Assembly: GCA_964493015.1 (NCBI GenBank)
Contig: CAZBLU010000013.1
Location: forward strand, 1-35,841
Length of the DNA: 35,841 bases
From: Caldimicrobium sp964493015
Lineage (GTDB): Bacteria > Desulfobacterota > Thermodesulfobacteria > Thermodesulfobacteriales > Thermodesulfobacteriaceae
Direction: 5' to 3'
Below, in pieces: positions 7,874 through 16,178 of the stretch. The number at the start of each line of letters is the position of its first letter. Positions within the stretch are counted from its first letter, which is position 1. The notes under the pieces were generated by a model, which saw nothing but the letters and a program-made list of their open reading frames with translations, was not told where the DNA came from and made no database searches. A program made the position numbers and the translations under genes.

Positions 7874-8801
7874 GGGGAAACTCTTTAAGGTATTCTTCGG
7901 CATTTAAGGCAGCAACAGCCCCCTCTCCACAAGCATTAATAATCTGACGAAATTTCTTACTCACACAATCCCCACAGGCGAAAACGCCAGGAAGGGTTGT
8001 CTCCATCTCCTTTGAGGTTATTATAAAGCCCTGCTCGTTAAGGGCAAGCTTTCCCCTAAGCCAAGCCGTTTCTGGTTCGTAGCCAATAAAAATAAAGACT
8101 CCAGCTACCGAAAGCTCCTCGTCCTCTCCAGTGTGTTTATTCCTTAAGAGGAGCCCCTCTACACGATCTCTTCCTAATATCTTTATGACCTCTCTATTTA
8201 ACTTTAATTCAATTTGGGAAGAGGCCTTAACCCGTTCCTGCAAAATAGGTGTAGCTCTGAAGGCATCCCTTCGGTGTATAAGATATATTTTAGAGGCAAA
8301 CTTGGTGAGAAAAAGGGCCTCCTGTAGGGCCGTATTTCCTCCACCCACCACGGCAATTTTTTCTCCCTTAAAAAAGGGGCCATCACAAATAGCACAATAA
8401 GATACACCCTTTCCAGTAAGCTCCCTTTCTCCAGGAACTCCAAGCTTTTTTGGTTTAGCTCCTAAGGCAAGGATCACTGCCTTAGCTCTTAAGCGTTCTC
8501 CTGAGGAGAGGGTTAAAACCTTATAGCCCTCCTCTACCTCAAGGCCAACAACCTCCCCTTCTCTAAACTGAAGCCCCAATTTTTCCACCTGTTTTTTCAT
8601 TAATTCAATGAGCTCAAACCCTGAGATCCCCTCAGGAAAGCCAGGATAATTTTCAATCAAATCGGTATAAAGGACCTGTCCTCCAATAGGACCTTTATCC
8701 AAAAGAAGGACATTTAGAAGGGACCTGCGGGCATAAAGATAGGCCGTTAAACCCGCAGGACCTGCCCCTACAATAATCAGGTCAAAGGTGCTATCACTCA
8801 C
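7866..8801 (-). CDS. trxB: Thioredoxin reductase
   Basis: TrxB uses NADPH and FAD to reduce thioredoxin. The 311-residue protein has the FAD-binding GAGPAG at residues 12-17, the redox disulfide CAIC at 136-139 in the usual context YCAICDGPF, the NADPH-binding VVGGGNTALQEA, and the C-terminal FAD motif GVFACGDC. Start is GTG at 8801, whose first base is the last base of the trxA TAG stop, so translation is probably coupled. The only likely alternative, a ferredoxin-dependent reductase of the same family, cannot be excluded, because cofactor preference depends on residues I cannot score reliably. Confidence 0.95.
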   Translation of the reverse strand: MSDSTFDLIIVGAGPAGLTAYLYARRSLLNVLLLDKGPIGGQVLYTDLIENYPGFPEGISGFELIELMKKQVEKLGLQFREGEVVGLEVEEGYKVLTLSSGERLRAKAVILALGAKPKKLGVPGERELTGKGVSYCAICDGPFFKGEKIAVVGGGNTALQEALFLTKFASKIYLIHRRDAFRATPILQERVKASSQIELKLNREVIKILGRDRVEGLLLRNKHTGEDEELSVAGVFIFIGYEPETAWLRGKLALNEQGFIITSKEMETTLPGVFACGDCVSKKFRQIINACGEGAVAALNAEEYLKEFPHV

Positions 8802-9124
8802 TAACTAATTACTTTGTTAAGGGCGTTGCTTAAAGTAGCCTTGGAAACAGCCCCCACAATGGTTTCCACAACTTGACCGTCTTTAAAAATTATCATGGTA
8901 GGGATAGCTCGAATGCCATATTTACCAGGTGTGACAGGATTTTCATCCACATTGAGCTTGCAAACTTTTACCTTTCCTGCATATTCCTCAGCAAGCTCGT
9001 CAATTACTGGGGCTATAGCCCTACAAGGGCCGCACCAGGCTGCCCAAAAATCCACAAGCACTGGAATAGGTGATTGTAATACCTCTTTTTCAAAGTCCTG
9101 ATCTGTAACCTTGCATGCACCCAT
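8801..9124 (-). CDS. trxA: Thioredoxin
   Basis: This is a 107-residue classical thioredoxin with active site WCGPC (W30, C31, C34), the cis-proline segment AIPTMIIF, and the KLNVDENP strand. It transfers electrons from TrxB to cytoplasmic disulfides such as ribonucleotide reductase and peroxiredoxins. An extra Cys at residue 4 (MGACKV) is a mild oddity. ATG at 9124 follows a GGGAGGG site. It is first gene of the trxA-trxB-bamD unit and lies behind a recognisable promoter. Confidence 0.97.
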   Translation of the reverse strand: MGACKVTDQDFEKEVLQSPIPVLVDFWAAWCGPCRAIAPVIDELAEEYAGKVKVCKLNVDENPVTPGKYGIRAIPTMIIFKDGQVVETIVGAVSKATLSNALNKVIS

Positions 9125-9166
9125 TTCTGACCCTCCCCAACATTTTAAAGTTTGTAAGTAAAGAAT

Positions 9167-9194
9167 ATCTTACTATAAAATTAGACAAAGGCAA
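9167..9194 (-). promoter_or_regulatory. Promoter for trxA-trxB-bamD
   Basis: On the minus strand TTGCCT (9194-9189) and TAAGAT (9172-9167) are separated by 16 bases, 42 bases upstream of the trxA start. It is the best sigma-70-like match in this gap. Confidence 0.4.
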
Positions 9195-9259
9195 GTTAGG
9201 CCAATAAAATCCCACCCTGCCTCGCCTTAAAGCAGCTAAGGTGGTTTTCCTGTATCCCC

Positions 9260-9940
9260 TTACCCCTTAGATAGTTCTCTCTTGCTAAGAATGAGCACTC
9301 TCTTATAAAGGAGTTCCAATTCCTTGGCAAGCTTTTCCTTCTTCAGGGTAAAATAGTTATAGGCAATGGCTGCAGGTATAGCTACAAAGAGGCCCATAGC
9401 GGTATTTATCAGGGCCTCAGCTATACCGGGAGCAACGGTTGCTAAGGAAGCACTACCCTTTAGCCCAATCTCATGAAAGGCCTTCATTATACCCCAAACC
9501 GTGCCAAAAAGGCCTATAAAGGGAGCTGTGCTTGCCGTTGTGGCAAGAAAGCCAAGGCCTCTGCCAAGCTCAAGAATTACTCTTTCCTGCTCCATGTAAG
9601 CTATAGCTTTAAGCTCCTTTTCTGCCTCAGCACTTAAAGAGGGGCCTCCTTTCTCTCCCTTAAAATAAAAATTATAGACCTCAGCAAAGCGAGATAAGTA
9701 TCCCTTAAAAGCTAAGGCTAATCCATCCTCAGAACCGCTCTTAACCTCTTTTATAAAGGGAGCAAGCTCTTTAAAGGCCTCAAGCCTTCTTTGCCAAAAA
9801 GATAGGCTATCTCTAAAAGATTTAAAGATAAATATATTTAAAAATATATAATACCAGGAAAAGAGGCTCATAAAAACTAAGCCCAAAAGGATTAGTTTTC
9901 CTGCAAGACCAATCTGCCAGAAAAATTTAAGGAATTCCAT
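9260..9940 (-). CDS. tolQ: TolQ/ExbB-type proton channel subunit
   Basis: The 226-residue inner-membrane protein belongs to the MotA/TolQ/ExbB family, whose pentamers conduct protons to energise outer-membrane work. A first membrane segment lies near residues 15-37. Two more contain the family motifs APFIGLFGTVWGIMKAFHEIG and TVAPGIAEALINTAMGLFVA. Length matches TolQ (about 230). The start is set at the ATG 9940 (MEFLKFFWQIG), since upstream codons add a non-family extension. It overlaps mqnD by 14 bases. No TolR/ExbD or TolA partner follows; after its stop comes a 135-base gap and trxA. TolQ is favoured over ExbB by length only. Confidence 0.85.
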   Translation of the reverse strand: MEFLKFFWQIGLAGKLILLGLVFMSLFSWYYIFLNIFIFKSFRDSLSFWQRRLEAFKELAPFIKEVKSGSEDGLALAFKGYLSRFAEVYNFYFKGEKGGPSLSAEAEKELKAIAYMEQERVILELGRGLGFLATTASTAPFIGLFGTVWGIMKAFHEIGLKGSASLATVAPGIAEALINTAMGLFVAIPAAIAYNYFTLKKEKLAKELELLYKRVLILSKRELSKG

Positions 9941-10769
9941 CTTCACACTCCCAGAGGTGTAATTGGGGATCAAAGGCAAGCCCTAAATGTTTTAAGAAAA
10001 TTCTAAGTCCTTCCAGGGCTTTACCTTCAAGCCTATAGGTGTAATTGTTCACATAAGTTTCTACATGACTAAAAATAACTTCTCTTTCCAGTTCCTGGGC
10101 ATATTTTTTTAGAAGCGGGTAGAGCTCCTCTTTATGCTCCCAGGCAAAGTCAAGGCTCTTTCTAAAAAGAGAGAGTATCTCTCCTTTCAAGTGAGGAGGG
10201 TAATCTCTTTTAATAAAAAAGCCACCGAGAGGGAGGGGAGCCTTAGTTTTCTCCTCCCAAAGTTTTCCCAGGTCAGCTACCAAAGTTAACCCGTATTGGG
10301 CAAAGACAAAGCGGCCCTCATGAATGAGCACCCCAAGATCTGCCTCTCCCTTAATTAAAGCTGGAATAATCTGATGATAGGGCAAAAATATACGCTCAGT
10401 AAGGTGAGGATAAAAATGATCAAAGAGAAAATGGGCTGTAGTAAATCTACCAGGAAGAGCAACTTTTAGGCAGGAGCTTTCAGCGAGATTTGCCTTTTTG
10501 CGGGACACAAGAAGAGGCCCAACACCATAACCCATAGCAGAACCACAGGCCAGAATTTGATAGGTCTCCTCAATTCGGGGATAGAGGGCAAAGGAGGCCT
10601 TAATTACTGGATAGCTCTTAGAGAGGGCAAGATTATTTAGGGTTTCAATATCGGCAAAGTGAAACTCTAAATTCAAGGAGGTGGGAATTCTCTTTAAGAT
10701 GAGCCCAGAGAGCAGAAATACATCATTAGGGCAAGGAGAGGTAGCTATTTCCACTCTCTTGCTAAGCAC
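9927..10769 (-). CDS. mqnD: 1,4-dihydroxy-6-naphthoate synthase (futalosine menaquinone pathway)
   Basis: MqnD converts cyclic dehypoxanthine futalosine to 1,4-dihydroxy-6-naphthoate, the naphthoquinone precursor of menaquinone. The 280-residue protein has a periplasmic-binding-protein fold with the N-terminal SPCPNDVF motif, GYGVGPLL, the LPGRFTTAHFL loop, and GEADLGVLIHEGRF carrying the conserved HEGR. The adjoining mqnB supports the pathway. It starts at GTG 10769 inside the end of mqnB (25-base overlap). A second GTG at 10754 would begin MEIATSPCPND and is an equally good start by homology. MqnA shares the fold, but the NDVF motif and the HEGR context favour MqnD. Confidence 0.88.
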   Translation of the reverse strand: MLSKRVEIATSPCPNDVFLLSGLILKRIPTSLNLEFHFADIETLNNLALSKSYPVIKASFALYPRIEETYQILACGSAMGYGVGPLLVSRKKANLAESSCLKVALPGRFTTAHFLFDHFYPHLTERIFLPYHQIIPALIKGEADLGVLIHEGRFVFAQYGLTLVADLGKLWEEKTKAPLPLGGFFIKRDYPPHLKGEILSLFRKSLDFAWEHKEELYPLLKKYAQELEREVIFSHVETYVNNYTYRLEGKALEGLRIFLKHLGLAFDPQLHLWECEDGIP

Positions 10770-11368
10770 TCCCAGACCTCACGAAGGCGCTTTCCTGCCT
10801 TTTCTATTTCCCACTCCTTTTCAGGCTCAGAGAGAGAATTGCTTATTACCCTCACCTCTAAGAGGAAGACCTTAGAGCGTCTTGCTGCCCTTCCCACAGC
10901 AAAACCCTCCATATTCTCGGCAAGGACCTGAAATTTTTCCGCTATAAACCTTGCCCTCTTCGCATCATATGTGGCTGCACAGACTGTGGCTAAAGGCCCT
11001 CCCTGGGGATTAAAGCCATTTATCTCAAGGATATAGATGAGCTTTTCTGTAAACATATGGGCTAAGGGGCAGTAATCTGTTGAAGGTATGTGCTCTGGAA
11101 AGGAGACAAAATGAGTGGCATAAAACCTGCCAAAGTCTACAAATCGCTCACAGGTAGCTACCACCACATCCCCAACGGCCAAATCTGTTTGTGGATAGGC
11201 CCCAGCAAAACCTGTTAAAAAGGCAAGGGAAGGCTTCCTTTTTTGAAAGAGCTCATAGGCTGAAAGTGCTGCCTCAACTGGCCCTATTCCGATAATTTCT
11301 ATCTCTAAGGGCAAATCCTGTAAATAGGAGGCCTCAAGCTCACTGGGAACCAAAACCAAGTGTCTCAT
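10745..11368 (-). CDS. mqnB: Futalosine hydrolase
   Basis: MqnB removes hypoxanthine from futalosine, a step before MqnC and MqnD in menaquinone synthesis. The 207-residue protein is a nucleoside phosphorylase-type fold with LTGFAGAYP near residue 52 and the substrate-binding AENMEGFAVGRAA. The ENMEG motif holds the ribose-binding Glu of the MTA/SAH nucleosidase family. It could in principle be an MTA/SAH nucleosidase, but the neighbouring mqnD and the short form make futalosine hydrolase more likely. Start ATG 11368 overlaps the stop of the upstream small gene in an ATGA junction. Confidence 0.85.
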   Translation of the reverse strand: MRHLVLVPSELEASYLQDLPLEIEIIGIGPVEAALSAYELFQKRKPSLAFLTGFAGAYPQTDLAVGDVVVATCERFVDFGRFYATHFVSFPEHIPSTDYCPLAHMFTEKLIYILEINGFNPQGGPLATVCAATYDAKRARFIAEKFQVLAENMEGFAVGRAARRSKVFLLEVRVISNSLSEPEKEWEIEKAGKRLREVWECLAREWK

Positions 11369-11643
11369 CCCACTACTTCCTCACCCTGATCATCAAGATA
11401 AAAGATATCCCCTTCAATTCCCCAATTATATAGCTCCTCAAGGAAAAAATCAACTTCATTAGCCCTAAGCAAATTTCCCTCAGAAAAAAAGGGAAGTTTC
11501 AGGCGTATCATAGGGGGCTTAAGGCTAAGCACATGTATTTCTATCCTTGCCTGAGGCGGAAGCCCTTTAATCTTTTCCTGGAAAAGCTTCTTTACAAAAA
11601 GCCTTAGATCCTTTTCAGAGCTAAATTTCTTAGAGCTCCTCAA
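11365..11643 (-). CDS. Small uncharacterised protein between murU-amgK and mqnB
   Basis: I do not recognise this 92-residue protein. It is basic at the N-terminus (MRSSKKFSSEKDLRLFVKKL), has a central beta-rich part (IEIHVLSLKPPMIRLKLPFF) and an acidic C-terminus, with no signal peptide or membrane segment. The start chosen is TTG at 11643, preceded by AAGGAAGGGG at good distance, giving a 14-base overlap with the upstream fusion gene. The frame remains open to 11682, but that start lacks a ribosome site. It ends in an ATGA overlap with mqnB. Position suggests cotranslation with its neighbours, not a known role. Confidence 0.6.
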   Translation of the reverse strand: MRSSKKFSSEKDLRLFVKKLFQEKIKGLPPQARIEIHVLSLKPPMIRLKLPFFSEGNLLRANEVDFFLEELYNWGIEGDIFYLDDQGEEVVG

Positions 11644-13462
11644 AAAGCCCCTTCCTTTTAAGAATTCTCTTTGCCTCTTCAAGATAGGCCCTCAACAAGG
11701 GAAAATCCCTCTCTAATAAAGCTGTCTCTTCCATGGCATAAAAGAGGGCCTGAGGAATAAACTTTAAAAAGTAGCCCTTTCCCTTAAAAAGGGAAAGATT
11801 AACATAGGCCCCTAAGGCCTGAAGATGCCTCTGAAGGCGAAGAAAGGGAAGACTTAAAATAAGGAGGTGCTCGTTAAATTGTGGCTCTATCCTTTTCCTC
11901 TGGGCAATATAGTATCTAAGAGCCCATCCCCTGAGGCTCTCAGAGAGTTCTACATAGGGATCCCAAAGTAAGGAGGCAAGGTCATAGCCAGGAGGCCCAA
12001 TTCTTGCCCCTTGATAGTCCACAAAATAGGCCCTACCCCTCTTAAGCATAATATTTTGAGATTGAAGATCACGATGCATAAGATTTTTAGGAAAGCCTGC
12101 AGAAAGCTCAGCAAGCTTATCAAACTCCCTCTCTAAGGCCTCTTCAACCCTTAGGCCGCAGAGAAAATTTAAAAATTTGTCAGCAAAATAGCTTGTCTCC
12201 CAGCGAAAGTGTTCATAATCAAAGGGCGGAAAGTAGGGCGCTTCCCCATCAAGACTAAGTGTATGAAGCTTCACCACTTCATCAAGAACCTTCTTTAAAA
12301 CCCTTCTTCGTCTTCCTTCACTCTTAAAGACCCTAAAATAGCTATATAGAGAGAGATCCCCCAAATCTTCAAAAAGGACCTCTCCTTCTCCAATTTTCTT
12401 TATCTTTGGAACATTTATACTTTTACTTTTTAGATAAAGATTATACTGAATAGTCCTTTCTAAGTTCTCTTTTTGGGGATCTTTCATAAGGATGGATCTG
12501 TTTGCTTGGCGATAGAATCTTCTCTCTGAACCACCAAAACCGACTGCATAGCCCTCCTTTTCCCTTTCTAAAAATTCTTCAGGCCTAACTTGAATAAAGC
12601 CTCCAGGATAAAGGATCCCGTTCTCAAAGCGACCTGAAATAGTTTCTCCCTCAGTGAGGACTACCACATTTTTGAGGAAACTCCCTTTGGCAAAGCTACA
12701 TTTTTTCTCAATAGAGAGCATACCCTGGAATTGGAGGTTTTCTGTCTCTGCCTCGGGATGGACATAAACTGTTTCACCTTGAGTTTTAAGGAGGAAAAAG
12801 AGGGCCTTAAGGTAAGCTCCTGGAGTGCCCAGATCAAACCAAGCACCTCTGAGAGGATAGGTTAGGATCTCGTGCCCAGCCCTTAGGGCCTTTAGCCAAC
12901 CCTCAACTACAGAAGAAAAGCCAAGTGGTAAAAACTCTAAAAATTCTGGCTCATAGATGGCTATCCCTGTAAAGCCCCTTTCTAAGCCTCCCTTTTCCTC
13001 AAGACCAATAAGTCTTCCTTCAGGGTCTACTATAAGGTTTTTGCGAGGGATATCTTCCCTGACAAGTAGGGTGGCAAGAGGTTTTCTTTGCAAGTGAAAG
13101 TAGAGAGCCTCTTCTAAGTTGGCATTTGTGAGGATATCTCCATTATGCACAAGAAAGGGGGTTCCTTTTAAATAATGCCAGGCATTTTTCAGGGCCCCTC
13201 CTGTGCCAAGGATTTCCCTTTCTTTAAAGATGGTGATTTGATTGGAGCCAAAGTAGGTCTTACAAAAAGCCTCAATTTGTTCTGCCTTGTGATGGACATT
13301 TAAGGCTAAGCCTTGCAAGGGAAGAGTCTTAAAGAGATTTTCTATAATATAGTGTAGTAGAGGCCTCCCCAAGAGAGGTAAGAGGGGCTTAGGAATAAAC
13401 TCCGTAATAGGCCTTAAGCGAGTGCCATATCCTGCAGCAAGTATGAAGGCCTTAAGCTCCAT
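11630..13462 (-). CDS. Fused MurNAc-1-P uridylyltransferase-like / sugar kinase-like protein (MurU-AmgK type)
   Basis: The 610-residue protein joins two enzymes. Residues 1 to about 225 are a sugar-phosphate nucleotidyltransferase (FILAAGYGTRLRPIT with the GxGTR loop; FIPKPLLPL; VHNGDILT as metal/nucleotide site). A link of about 80 residues with beta-helix-like repeats (YVHPEAETENLQFQGMLSI) follows. From about 310 comes an aminoglycoside-phosphotransferase fold (GSERRFYRQA; catalytic HRDLQSQN with D465; metal-binding D482 in FVDYQGARIGPPGYDLASLL). GSERRFYR and the DYQGAR...YDLASLL stretch are typical of AmgK, the MurNAc/GlcNAc anomeric kinase; MurU then makes UDP-MurNAc, bypassing de novo synthesis and fosfomycin. 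In pseudomonads these are separate proteins. Substrate is inferred; a GDP/ADP-sugar synthase cannot be excluded. It is first in a minus-strand run through tolQ. Confidence 0.78.
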   Translation of the reverse strand: MELKAFILAAGYGTRLRPITEFIPKPLLPLLGRPLLHYIIENLFKTLPLQGLALNVHHKAEQIEAFCKTYFGSNQITIFKEREILGTGGALKNAWHYLKGTPFLVHNGDILTNANLEEALYFHLQRKPLATLLVREDIPRKNLIVDPEGRLIGLEEKGGLERGFTGIAIYEPEFLEFLPLGFSSVVEGWLKALRAGHEILTYPLRGAWFDLGTPGAYLKALFFLLKTQGETVYVHPEAETENLQFQGMLSIEKKCSFAKGSFLKNVVVLTEGETISGRFENGILYPGGFIQVRPEEFLEREKEGYAVGFGGSERRFYRQANRSILMKDPQKENLERTIQYNLYLKSKSINVPKIKKIGEGEVLFEDLGDLSLYSYFRVFKSEGRRRRVLKKVLDEVVKLHTLSLDGEAPYFPPFDYEHFRWETSYFADKFLNFLCGLRVEEALEREFDKLAELSAGFPKNLMHRDLQSQNIMLKRGRAYFVDYQGARIGPPGYDLASLLWDPYVELSESLRGWALRYYIAQRKRIEPQFNEHLLILSLPFLRLQRHLQALGAYVNLSLFKGKGYFLKFIPQALFYAMEETALLERDFPLLRAYLEEAKRILKRKGLFEEL

Positions 13463-13593
13463 AATCCTAAATTAACACCAATTTTTTCTACTTGCCATAG
13501 AGGGTGCTATGAAGGGAAAAGTATCTTCCCCTATATTTGCAAATTTCTGAAATTAAGCTATTTTTAATAAAAAACTTGGGAGAGAAAGATCCT

Positions 13594-13935
13594 ATGGAAA
13601 CCTTGATGCTTGTCTTTCAGATCATATTAGCCATTTTGATTGTTTTAATTGTCTTAGTAAATGTCACCAAGGGTTCTGAATATGGAGCTGTCTTTAGAGG
13701 AGCAGAAGCCATCTTTGGGGGAGCAGGGCCCACAAGTTTCTTAAACAAAGTGACTATGCTCCTTGTGGTCCTCTTTTTCCTTAATTCTCTCTTACTTACT
13801 AAAATTTCTTCAAGCAAACATAAATTGGTTCTCCCTGAAAAGGTTCCTACAAAAAGTGCTCCAGGACAAGCTCCTCCTATTCCAAGTCCTATACCCCTTC
13901 CTCCAAAAGATACCTCAAGCCCAACCAAGCCTTAG
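13594..13935 (+). CDS. secG: Preprotein translocase subunit SecG
   Basis: SecG is a small channel-associated membrane subunit of SecYEG. The 113-residue protein starts METLMLVFQIILAILIVLIVL (first membrane segment), has the cytoplasmic glycine-rich loop GGAGPTSFLNKVT and a second membrane segment (MLLVVLFFLNSLLLT), then a Pro/Ser-rich tail. Start ATG 13594 begins at the membrane segment and is preceded by GGGAG 11 bases before; a longer upstream frame exists but is not family-like. The stop abuts the dxr ATG with no spacer. Bases 13463-13593 separate it from the divergent fusion gene and show no promoter I trust. Confidence 0.92.
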   Translation: METLMLVFQIILAILIVLIVLVNVTKGSEYGAVFRGAEAIFGGAGPTSFLNKVTMLLVVLFFLNSLLLTKISSSKHKLVLPEKVPTKSAPGQAPPIPSPIPLPPKDTSSPTKP

Positions 13936-15099
13936 ATGAAAAATCTCCTCATCTTTGGTTCCACTGGTTCCATTGGAAGTTCTACCTTAAAACTGCTTGA
14001 AGCTTTTCGCCATAAATACAGAATCCTTGGGCTTTCGGCAAAAAGCCAGCTCGAAAAACTAAGGCATCAGGCAGAGTCCTATAGAGTTCCCTACTTGGTA
14101 GTGGAAGATGAAGAGAGTGCTACCTGGTTGAAAAAACACCTCTCTTATAAAGCAGAGATTTTGGTGGGAGATGAAGGGCTTAAGAGCCTGGCAAGTCTGC
14201 CTGAAGCAGATACCCTTGTTGTAGGTATCACAGGAATTAAGGGATTAATACCCACTTACTATGGCCTAAAGGCAGGGAAGAGGGTAGCCTTAGCTAATAA
14301 AGAATCCTTGGTTTGTGCGGGAGACTTACTTAAAAGGGTGAGCCAAGACTCAAAGGGAGAACTCCTTCCCGTTGATAGTGAGCATTCTTCACTTTTTCAA
14401 TTGTTGAGTTGTGACAGAAGGCCCCACATAAAGAAACTTATTCTTACAGCCTCGGGCGGCCCCTTTTGGCATTGGCCCCTTGAAGATTTCGAGCGTATTA
14501 CCCCTGAGCTTGCCCTAAAACATCCCACCTGGCAGATGGGAAGGAGAATTACCATAGATTCGGCAACCCTTATGAATAAAGGGTTTGAAGTCATAGAGGC
14601 TCATCAACTCTTTGATTTCCCCCTTTCAGCTATTGAGGTCCTCATTCACCCCCAAAGTATCGTGCATGGTCTCCTTGAGATGAAGGATGGAACTCTGTTG
14701 GCTCATATGGGAAGGGCAGACATGCAAATAGCCATTGCCTATGCCTTAAGTTATCCAGAAAGATGGGAGCTTCCCTTGGAGCCACTCAAACTTTCCCAAA
14801 TTGGCACCTTAACCTTTCATGAAGTAGACTTTCAAAAATTTCCCTGTCTAAGGCTTGCCTATGAGGCCACCTATCAAGGCTTTCCTTACCCTCTTATATT
14901 AGAGGCTGCAGACGAAGTCCTTGTCTCGGCTTTTTTAGAGCGTAAAATTTCCTTTCTTGAGATTCCTCGTTTCCTTGAAAAAACCTTAAATGAGTTTAAA
15001 TTTACCTTTAGGCCTGAAAGGGATTTGGAGGACTATTTAGCCCTTCACCTTGAGGCTAAAGACTTCACAGAAAGACTTTTAGAGAGGGAAAAGAGATGA
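13936..15099 (+). CDS. dxr: 1-deoxy-D-xylulose 5-phosphate reductoisomerase
   Basis: Dxr (IspC) converts DXP to 2-C-methyl-D-erythritol 4-phosphate with NADPH, the committed step of the MEP isoprenoid pathway. The 387-residue protein has the NADPH motif GSTGSIGSSTL at 8-18, the metal-binding VDSEHSSLFQ, SGGPF, and ITIDSATLMNKGFEVIEAHQLF. All match the fosmidomycin-sensitive enzyme. It directly follows secG and overlaps rseP by four bases (ATGA). The dxr-rseP pair is a common bacterial arrangement, but the usual upstream uppS and cdsA are absent here. Confidence 0.97.
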   Translation: MKNLLIFGSTGSIGSSTLKLLEAFRHKYRILGLSAKSQLEKLRHQAESYRVPYLVVEDEESATWLKKHLSYKAEILVGDEGLKSLASLPEADTLVVGITGIKGLIPTYYGLKAGKRVALANKESLVCAGDLLKRVSQDSKGELLPVDSEHSSLFQLLSCDRRPHIKKLILTASGGPFWHWPLEDFERITPELALKHPTWQMGRRITIDSATLMNKGFEVIEAHQLFDFPLSAIEVLIHPQSIVHGLLEMKDGTLLAHMGRADMQIAIAYALSYPERWELPLEPLKLSQIGTLTFHEVDFQKFPCLRLAYEATYQGFPYPLILEAADEVLVSAFLERKISFLEIPRFLEKTLNEFKFTFRPERDLEDYLALHLEAKDFTERLLEREKR

Positions 15100-16178
15100 T
15101 CACCTATATATTGGCAACTATCATCGTTATTGGAATTTTAGTCTATGTCCATGAACTTGGACACTTTTTGGCTGCACGGAGGATGGGGGTCAAAGTAGAA
15201 ATCTTCTCCTTAGGTTTTGGGCCTAAGCTTCTTAGTTTAGTGAGAGGGGAAACGGAGTATCGTCTTTCCGCTATTCCCCTTGGAGGATATGTGAAGCTTT
15301 ATGGTGAACACCCTGAAAATTTACCTTCCATAGTGGAAGTAGAAAAGGCCTTTGCCTTTAAAAAGACCTGGCAAAAGGCCTTTATTGTCTTAGCTGGCCC
15401 CCTGGCTAATTTTCTCTTTGCCTTTATAGTCTTCTGGTTAATCTTTTCCTTCGTGGGAAGAACCTATACACCTCCCAAGATCGGAGAAATTCTACCAGAA
15501 AGTCCCGCAGAAAGGGCTGGGCTTCAACCTGGTGACTTGGTGCTTGCTATTAATGGCAAAGCAGTTAAAAGTTTTGAAGATTTACTTTTAGAGATTAGAA
15601 AGGAAGAAGCTCCTCGAGAGATCACTCTAAAAATTAAGAGAGGAGAAGAGGTGTTTTCTGTCAACCTTGTCCCCAAGATGGTTGAAGGGACTAATTTATT
15701 TGGGAAAAAGACCCAAATTCCTCTCCTTGGTTTTAGAGCAGCCCCTGAACAGGTGCAGGAAAAACTAAATCCACTTTCTGCCTTTCTTTTAGCTGGTCAA
15801 AAGGTCTATGACTTTACAGTCTTAACCTTTACGGCTATCTACAAATTATTCACTGGGGAACTTCCTTTTTCTACCTTGGGAGGCCCTCTCACCATCGGTA
15901 AATTTGCTGGAGATTCAGCCAAGATGGGGCTACTTGCCTTTATCTCTTTTATGGCCCTTCTTTCTATCAATTTGGGCGTCATCAATATTCTGCCTTTACC
16001 CATGCTTGACGGGGGTCATCTGGTTATCTTCGGGATTGAGGCCTTAAGAGGTCATCCCCTGTCCATAAGGACCCAGGAGCTTATCTTTAAAATAGGCCTA
16101 ATCTTAATCATTGCCCTCTCTATTGCTGTCTTTTATAATGACCTACTTAAGATGCTCTCTGGATGGAAGCTCCACTAA
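15096..16178 (+). CDS. rseP: Site-2 intramembrane metalloprotease RseP
   Basis: This is a 360-residue S2P family protease that cuts membrane-embedded anti-sigma factors and remnant signal peptides. The zinc motif HELGH is at residues 20-24 in the first membrane segment. A single PDZ domain lies at about 125-205 (GLQPGDLVLAINGKAV), and the second active-site motif NILPLPMLDGGHL is in the third segment. A fourth segment ends the protein. The single-PDZ form is usual outside Gammaproteobacteria. It starts at ATG 15096 within dxr and overlaps tsaB by 16 bases. No anti-sigma factor gene is in the window, so the substrate is unknown. Confidence 0.95.
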   Translation: MITYILATIIVIGILVYVHELGHFLAARRMGVKVEIFSLGFGPKLLSLVRGETEYRLSAIPLGGYVKLYGEHPENLPSIVEVEKAFAFKKTWQKAFIVLAGPLANFLFAFIVFWLIFSFVGRTYTPPKIGEILPESPAERAGLQPGDLVLAINGKAVKSFEDLLLEIRKEEAPREITLKIKRGEEVFSVNLVPKMVEGTNLFGKKTQIPLLGFRAAPEQVQEKLNPLSAFLLAGQKVYDFTVLTFTAIYKLFTGELPFSTLGGPLTIGKFAGDSAKMGLLAFISFMALLSINLGVINILPLPMLDGGHLVIFGIEALRGHPLSIRTQELIFKIGLILIIALSIAVFYNDLLKMLSGWKLH

